37,525 bases of DNA, taken from assembly GCA_003254885.1 (NCBI GenBank), contig QANT01002097.1, forward strand, positions 1 to 37,525, read 5' to 3'. The translations under genes were made by a program, and so were the position numbers. This stretch comes from Purshia tridentata. Lineage: Eukaryota; Streptophyta; Magnoliopsida; Rosales; Rosaceae. Shown piece by piece: positions 34,830-37,525 of this stretch. The first letter of the stretch is position 1. Every line of letters starts with the position of its first letter. Below the pieces are notes generated by a model. It was not told where the DNA came from and did no database searches. It worked only from the letters and a program-made list of their open reading frames with translations.

Positions 34830-36437
34830 TCAAGCTAAATACTTCTCCAACTTCTCCACCTCATCCACGCTTCCAATGTAAAGTGGAACACGCTGATGGA
34901 TCTGTCATAAGAAAAAGAAGAGAAATTATAATGTTATTGAATTTACAAAGAGAGCGGTAGAAGATCACAAGCATTATGTAATTGTACTCACCTCAACTGG
35001 TTGAATGTCGAGTACTCTGGAATGGCCATCCGATCCTTTCCCACCAGCTTGTTCCACTATAAAGCTCATTGGTGCACACTCGTACAAAAGCCTCAGCTTC
35101 CCATTCTTGCTCTTCTTGTCCCTGGGGTACCCATAAATGCCCCCATAGAGCAGAGTCCTATGGAAGTCACCAACCAGGCTACCAATGTACCTTGCAGAGT
35201 AGGGTTTGCCAGTAGGACCTGGGTCCTTAAGGTCATCAATGTACTTCTTTAACTTGTCATCCCAAAGCTGATAGTTCCCTTCATTGAATGAGTAAATTTT
35301 TCCTGCTTTGGGTATCTGAATGCTTTCTTGGGTCAAAACAAATTCGCCATACATGGGGTCCAAGCTAAATGCAAATACTCCTTTCCCAATTGTGAGCACA
35401 AAGATTATAGAGCTGGAGTACATGCAGTAGCCAGAAGCAAGTAGGTTATTCCCTGGCTGGCACACACTCACTACACATTTCTGTGTCGCACTGTCAAGCT
35501 ACAAAATACAACATTTTTTTGAATCATCTACCAACTTGTGACCAAATGTGGAAAATCTTAGGGAATGAATTGAAGGGGCAGTGGGCTTACATTTGGGTCA
35601 TCATCAATGCTTGCAAGGCACTCATCATTTGGGCTATATATTCCAAAGATTGATCCAGTGGACACAGCAGCATCAATGTTGGATGATCCATCAAGTGGGT
35701 CAAACACCACAATGTAGTTGCCTGAATAACTCTCCTCCACAGCCACTGGCACATCCTCTTCCTCAGATGCTATAATCCCTGTTCTCCCACTTGATCTCAA
35801 GCAATTGGAGAAAACCTGTTAATCAATACTAAACAATCAAACTCATACTCACAATATTTATAACCTCATAACAAAAATTGAAATCAAGAATCCGTTGTAG
35901 TCTAGTCGGTTAGGATATTCGGCTCTCACCCGAAAGACCCGGGTTCAATTCCCGGCAACCGAATTTTTTGTGTTTCAACTCCGCCTAATTATCAGCAAAT
36001 TGAAGAACACAAACCTCATTGGAGACAACATCAAGTTTTTTTTGGTCCTCTCCTTGAATATTGACAGCACCCTGAACACCAGTCAAGTTTGAAATGCTGG
36101 CCCTCTGCACCAGAGAAGCAATCTGCTTGCACGCCAATGAAATGCTCGAAAGCACTATGGTGAGCTCGGCATCAATGGTACCCGCCTGTTCCTGCTTCAG
36201 CAACCACCCTGTGAGGGTCTCTATTTCGTACCCGCTTTTCTTTTTAGGCTCTGTTTTCTCTGCCGCCACCGCCATGCACCGAACCCCACCAGAACCCACC
36301 TGCCTGCTGCTTCTCTTGTTGGGGATTGAGACACATGTTTTGGACCCGAAGACACAGAGTTGCAGAGGAGAGAGCTGAGAGAGAGAGCGAGAGCTTGAAC
36401 ATAAGAGTTGGGACGATGATGAAGTTACTGTAACCAT
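34830..36437 (-). CDS. Fructose-1,6-bisphosphatase, chloroplastic, redox-regulated type
   Basis: Four exons, 36015-36437, 35591-35815, 34992-35498 and 34830-34901, join in phase 0 to 408 residues. A Ser/Arg-rich N terminus of about 55 residues is the transit peptide. The enzyme removes the 1-phosphate of fructose-1,6-bisphosphate in the Calvin cycle. Seen motifs: [25 protein letters not shown], the metal-binding [11 protein letters not shown] (179-189), [25 protein letters not shown] and [15 protein letters not shown]. The redox loop is present with Cys207, Cys224 and Cys229 (CLAS...[10 protein letters not shown]); this loop marks the thioredoxin-regulated chloroplast isoform (cFBP1/HCEF1 class) and is absent from cytosolic FBPases. 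The ORF is intact. Intron 1 (35816-36014) contains a tRNA-Glu on the opposite strand. Confidence 0.96.
35891..35962 (+). tRNA. tRNA-Glu (anticodon CTC) inside FBPase intron 1, antisense
   Basis: A 72-base tRNA fold begins TCCGTTGTAGTCTAGTCGG, has the anticodon stem-loop TTCGG-CTCTCAC-CCGAA (anticodon CTC), and a perfect T arm CCCGGGTTCAATTCCCGG. The B box GGTTCAATTCC and an A box-like TAGTCTAGTCGG are intact, and T6 follows directly as a pol III terminator. The acceptor stem has one flaw: TCCGTTG faces CAACCGA, leaving C3 opposite C70, where the common plant tRNA-Glu(CTC) has CAACGGA. It may therefore be functional but weakened, or an early tRNA pseudogene. There is no intron and no encoded CCA, as normal for nuclear tRNA genes. 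Confidence 0.88.
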
Positions 36438-37450
36438 GGCTTGATATTTGTGTTTTGCTCTGTTTTTGGTGTGTTTTTTTTCTGTTTCACTCGGATTGTG
36501 TTTTGCATTGAGTGTGGGATTGTGAGGTTGGCAACAATTTCTGTTATTTTTTTCTTGTTTTTTTGGGGCCCCACTTATCTTCCTTTCTTCTGTGAATTCG
36601 TTTCGTGATGATGGTTCCTTGGAGACTCCAGTGGGACGAGAGATGGCACAAATAACAAGTGGCCGGTGATGCAATTTGGGTTGGATTTGGTTTGGGCTTT
36701 CAGTCACCAAAGCCCATCCTTGAGGAATGGAATAGACTAACTTTCCAATATTTGGATCAGGTCGTTAAATAATGGTTGATTTATAGGCCGGTCCAATTTT
36801 TTCTTCTCTCTTAAACTAATATCTTAATATTTTTTTATTTTTGACTAAGGTCTAAAAATATTATATAGATATTTTTAATTTAAAAAATATGTAATATTAT
36901 CCTAAAATTAATGATATGTAAATCTTAATATTATCCTAGTATTATTATAATTGTATATTACCTTAATATTATAATATTATATTATATATCATAATTAATT
37001 TTTACATATTATCCTATAATTAATTATGAAATTTAACTGTGTCAAACGAACGATTAACTCTGATTTGTAAATACATTTCAATTGTACCAATCAATCGATC
37101 GACTCCGATTTGTCGGCTTTTATGTTGTGGTTTAGCTCTAAGATTTTATGTTATGTTATGTCTGAATAAATATTATCTTTCATAATTTTTAAAATTAATT
37201 CATATTAATTATCTTAATTTTAAGAGATAATATGAGTCAAAATTTAAAAAAGTCTATTGTTTGGACTTCAGTCTAAAAAATTAGATTTAAGTCTTAATTT
37301 AAATTTCTATAAAGTTTTAGTTCGAATGACCTTTCAAAATTGGACCTATTTCTAATTATTCCTTAAATTTAATTACATAAACCATGTTTCTAAGGAACTT
37401 GGGCTTCAAACCCATGGCCTAGTTTCACTTTATGAACCAATTCAAGCTTG

Positions 37451-37508
37451 GGGATTTTAGAGGTGTACAACGAGCCGAGTCGAGTCTGTTGTACACTTCT
37501 ATAATTCC
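37451..37508. repeat. Imperfect inverted repeat (about 20-bp arms)
   Basis: AGAGGTGTACAAC (37459-37471) and GTTGTACACTTCT (37488-37500) are reverse complements with one mismatch; similarity extends outward to about 37451 and 37508 with small gaps. The 16-base centre is CGAGCCGAGTCGAGTCT-like and GC-rich, against an AT-rich background. This is compatible with the terminal foldback of a transposable element continuing beyond the window. Confidence 0.55.
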
Positions 37509-37523
37509 GAGGCACGGCCTCGG
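37507..37523. repeat. Perfect 7-bp hairpin CCGAGGC-ACG-GCCTCGG
   Basis: The arms 37507-37513 and 37517-37523 are exact reverse complements with a 3-base loop, next to the larger inverted repeat. Probably part of the same GC-rich element cut by the window end. Confidence 0.6.
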
Positions 37524-37525
37524 CC

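Larger units (their letters stand above)
36438..37525. other. FBPase upstream region and AT-rich end of window
   Basis: The first 300-350 bases are the promoter and leader of FBPase. Beyond about 36780 the sequence becomes very AT-rich (TAATATT-type runs around 36850-37000) with no supportable gene. The last 75 bases carry the inverted repeats described separately. Confidence 0.5.

Overview
This is a nuclear genomic segment from a dicotyledonous plant. Genes are split by short GT-AG introns, intergenic DNA is AT-rich, and the products include plastid proteins, a plant-type lectin and a GT106/O-fucosyltransferase. Gene content and intron style fit a rosid and feel like Rosaceae, but I cannot fix the species from sequence alone. 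One ambiguous base (N, 5290) shows the window comes from a draft or scaffolded assembly.

Layout, left to right. SSUH2-like Cys-rich zinc-finger gene (+, 582-3406). A solo LTR with a 5-bp target duplication (4239-5268), followed after the N by a copy of its own empty insertion site (5291-5388). A 4-kb AT-rich intergenic stretch with small repeats. Golgi-type O-fucosyltransferase/GT106 family gene (+, 9397-12365). Convergent to it, FRUCTOKINASE-LIKE 1 of the plastid RNA polymerase complex (-, 13378-15079). Divergent from that, a 77-aa Yos1-like secretory protein (+, 15968-16201). SOUL heme-binding gene (-, 16832-17449). A candidate two-unit C/D snoRNA locus (+, about 18084-18343). Beta-tubulin (+, 19969-21690). 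An L-type lectin membrane protein without a kinase (-, 23277-24350). A 4-kb gene-poor stretch. A plastid NusG/pTAC13-like protein (-, 28506-30435). A LisH-domain nuclear-protein candidate (+, 31664-33947). Convergent to it, chloroplast fructose-1,6-bisphosphatase (-, 34830-36437), whose first intron carries a tRNA-Glu(CTC) on the opposite strand. The last 1 kb is AT-rich and ends in inverted repeats.

All exon joins were worked out by reading frame and GT-AG signals; every multi-exon model sums to an intact reading frame. The genes are not an operon. Three act in the chloroplast (FLN1 and pTAC13 in plastid transcription, FBPase in the Calvin cycle), two in the secretory pathway (Yos1, O-FucT family), and the rest are cytosolic, nuclear or at the cell surface. 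From memory, the order FBPase / lectin / Yos1 / FLN1 / O-FucT / SOUL / SSUH2-like resembles two duplicated Arabidopsis segments (chr 3 near At3g54050-54100 and chr 2 near At2g37970-38000), so this window may preserve the unreduced ancestral set.

The strongest unexpected observations are: the solo LTR whose filled and empty alleles both seem to sit in the assembly; the candidate snoRNA pair with site II-like promoter motifs; the tRNA inside the FBPase intron; the lectin with lysines in place of metal ligands; and the LisH protein with an acidic activation-like segment.
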